Assembly (NCBI RefSeq): GCF_963678245.1
Contig: NZ_OY782776.1
Span: 62,001-126,000, forward strand
Direction of reading: 5' to 3'
From: an uncultured Sunxiuqinia sp.
Lineage (GTDB): Bacteria > Bacteroidota > Bacteroidia > Bacteroidales > Prolixibacteraceae
Length of the DNA stretch: 64,000 nt
The notes beneath the pieces were generated by a model. It was not told the origin of the DNA and made no database searches. It saw nothing but the letters and a program-made list of their open reading frames with translations. Below, piece after piece: positions 63,572 to 64,000 of this stretch. Numbering within the stretch: position 1 is the stretch's first letter; every line of letters starts with the position of its first letter. Position numbers and translations under genes: made by a program.

Positions 63572-64000
63572 TTACCGGTACTTTTATTTCTACTTTTGTC
63601 CCTTCTGAAAGGGAACTTTTAATCTCAATTGTTCCATTCAGACGTTCAATAGCTTTTTGTGCGATGGGTAATCCCAGACCAATGCCACTAATCATCTTCA
63701 CTTCTTCACAACGATAAAACGGGAGGAAAATAGATTCGAGCTTGTCCTTTGGAATTCCGACGCCACTATCTTCAATCGTTACATTTACAAATTTGTCATC
63801 AGAAGAAATGGTAAGTATGACATCTTTTGCTGAGAATTTATAGGCATTATCTAGTAGTTGGGTAACAGCCATGATAAGCAAATGTTCGTCGGAGTTGAAT
63901 GTGGTATGGTGCGAATGTTCACTAATTTTTATTCTGTCTGATTTATAAAATAATGACGATTTGCTATTAGTTATTTTCTCTATGAATTCATCAGTTTTTA
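63564..64000 (-). CDS. Sensor histidine kinase, C-terminal part
   Basis: The frame is open from the window edge to the stop at 63564 (145 codons); the N-terminus lies outside. The HATPase_c domain is visible: MAVTQLLDNAYKFSAKDV (N box), IEDSGVGIPKDKLESIFLPF (G1), GIGLGLPIAQKAIERLNG (G2) and SSLSEGTKVEIKVPV. It phosphorylates the response regulator encoded next to it. The sensor part cannot be described. Confidence 0.9.
   Translation of the reverse strand, partial: KTDEFIEKITNSKSSLFYKSDRIKISEHSHHTTFNSDEHLLIMAVTQLLDNAYKFSAKDVILTISSDDKFVNVTIEDSGVGIPKDKLESIFLPFYRCEEVKMISGIGLGLPIAQKAIERLNGTIEIKSSLSEGTKVEIKVPVNE

Overview
The window looks like the chromosome of a marine or sediment Bacteroidota, probably of the Marinilabiliales/Prolixibacteraceae type. 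The evidence is a SusC/SusD pair with a FecI/FecR-type sigma/anti-sigma switch, many short lipoprotein signals ending in Cys, near absence of strong Shine-Dalgarno sequences, and a 30S S1 protein with an acidic N-terminal tail. The genus assignment is inference; no rRNA or tRNA gene was recognised.

Layout. (1) 1-7.7 kb, core: rpsA (minus strand, cut by the window edge), then a nucleotide-sugar operon (UDP-glucuronate decarboxylase, rfbA, rfbC, rfbD, a phosphohexomutase) and a secreted DUF1080 protein, closed by a strong terminator. (2) 8.1-36.65 kb, accessory: a tyrosine recombinase followed by about 22 small modules. Each module holds zero to two genes and ends in a folded, imperfectly palindromic site of about 70-190 bp that finishes in GTT. 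(3) 36.8-40.9 kb, core: speA, and an arsenic operon (arsR, arsC, acr3) with two operator-like palindromes. (4) 41-62.4 kb: a polysaccharide utilisation locus aimed at pectin, most likely rhamnogalacturonan I (GH51, sigma/anti-sigma, SusC with STN domain, SusD, PL22-like, an unassigned toroid-like protein, PL26-like, DUF4861, a jelly-roll protein, GH28, GH105, a CBM9-like/PKD protein). (5) 62.4-64 kb: a two-component system, cut by the window end.

The accessory block behaves like an integron cassette array. The first bases of a module (TTRNNN...) are the reverse complement of the R'' box (...YAAC) that opens the site at that module's own 3' end. This holds almost perfectly for modules 1-13 and 16, as expected if each module was once a circle closed at its own attC. 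The rule decays toward the distal end, where most IS copies and gene fragments also lie, which fits insertion at the integrase-proximal end. The integrase is not a standard IntI: by eye it lacks the IntI-specific insertion before the HxxR box, carries an N-terminal extension of about 95 residues, and is transcribed toward the array. A cluster of GTGTTGTTATA-type inverted repeats between integrase and first cassette is the candidate attI.

Cargo is rich in probable defence or conflict genes: a 1054-residue SIR2-APAZ-PIWI fusion (SPARSA-like short Argonaute), a TIR/SEFIR-like protein, a Shedu-like (DUF4263) nuclease with a partner gene, a CoiA-like nuclease, a DEDDh exonuclease and a UvrA-like ATPase. 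The rest are secreted or membrane proteins of unknown function. Several cassettes have no convincing ORF, one of them present twice. An IS110 element sits inside an attC site, and two near-identical IS3-family copies lie 8.2 kb apart.
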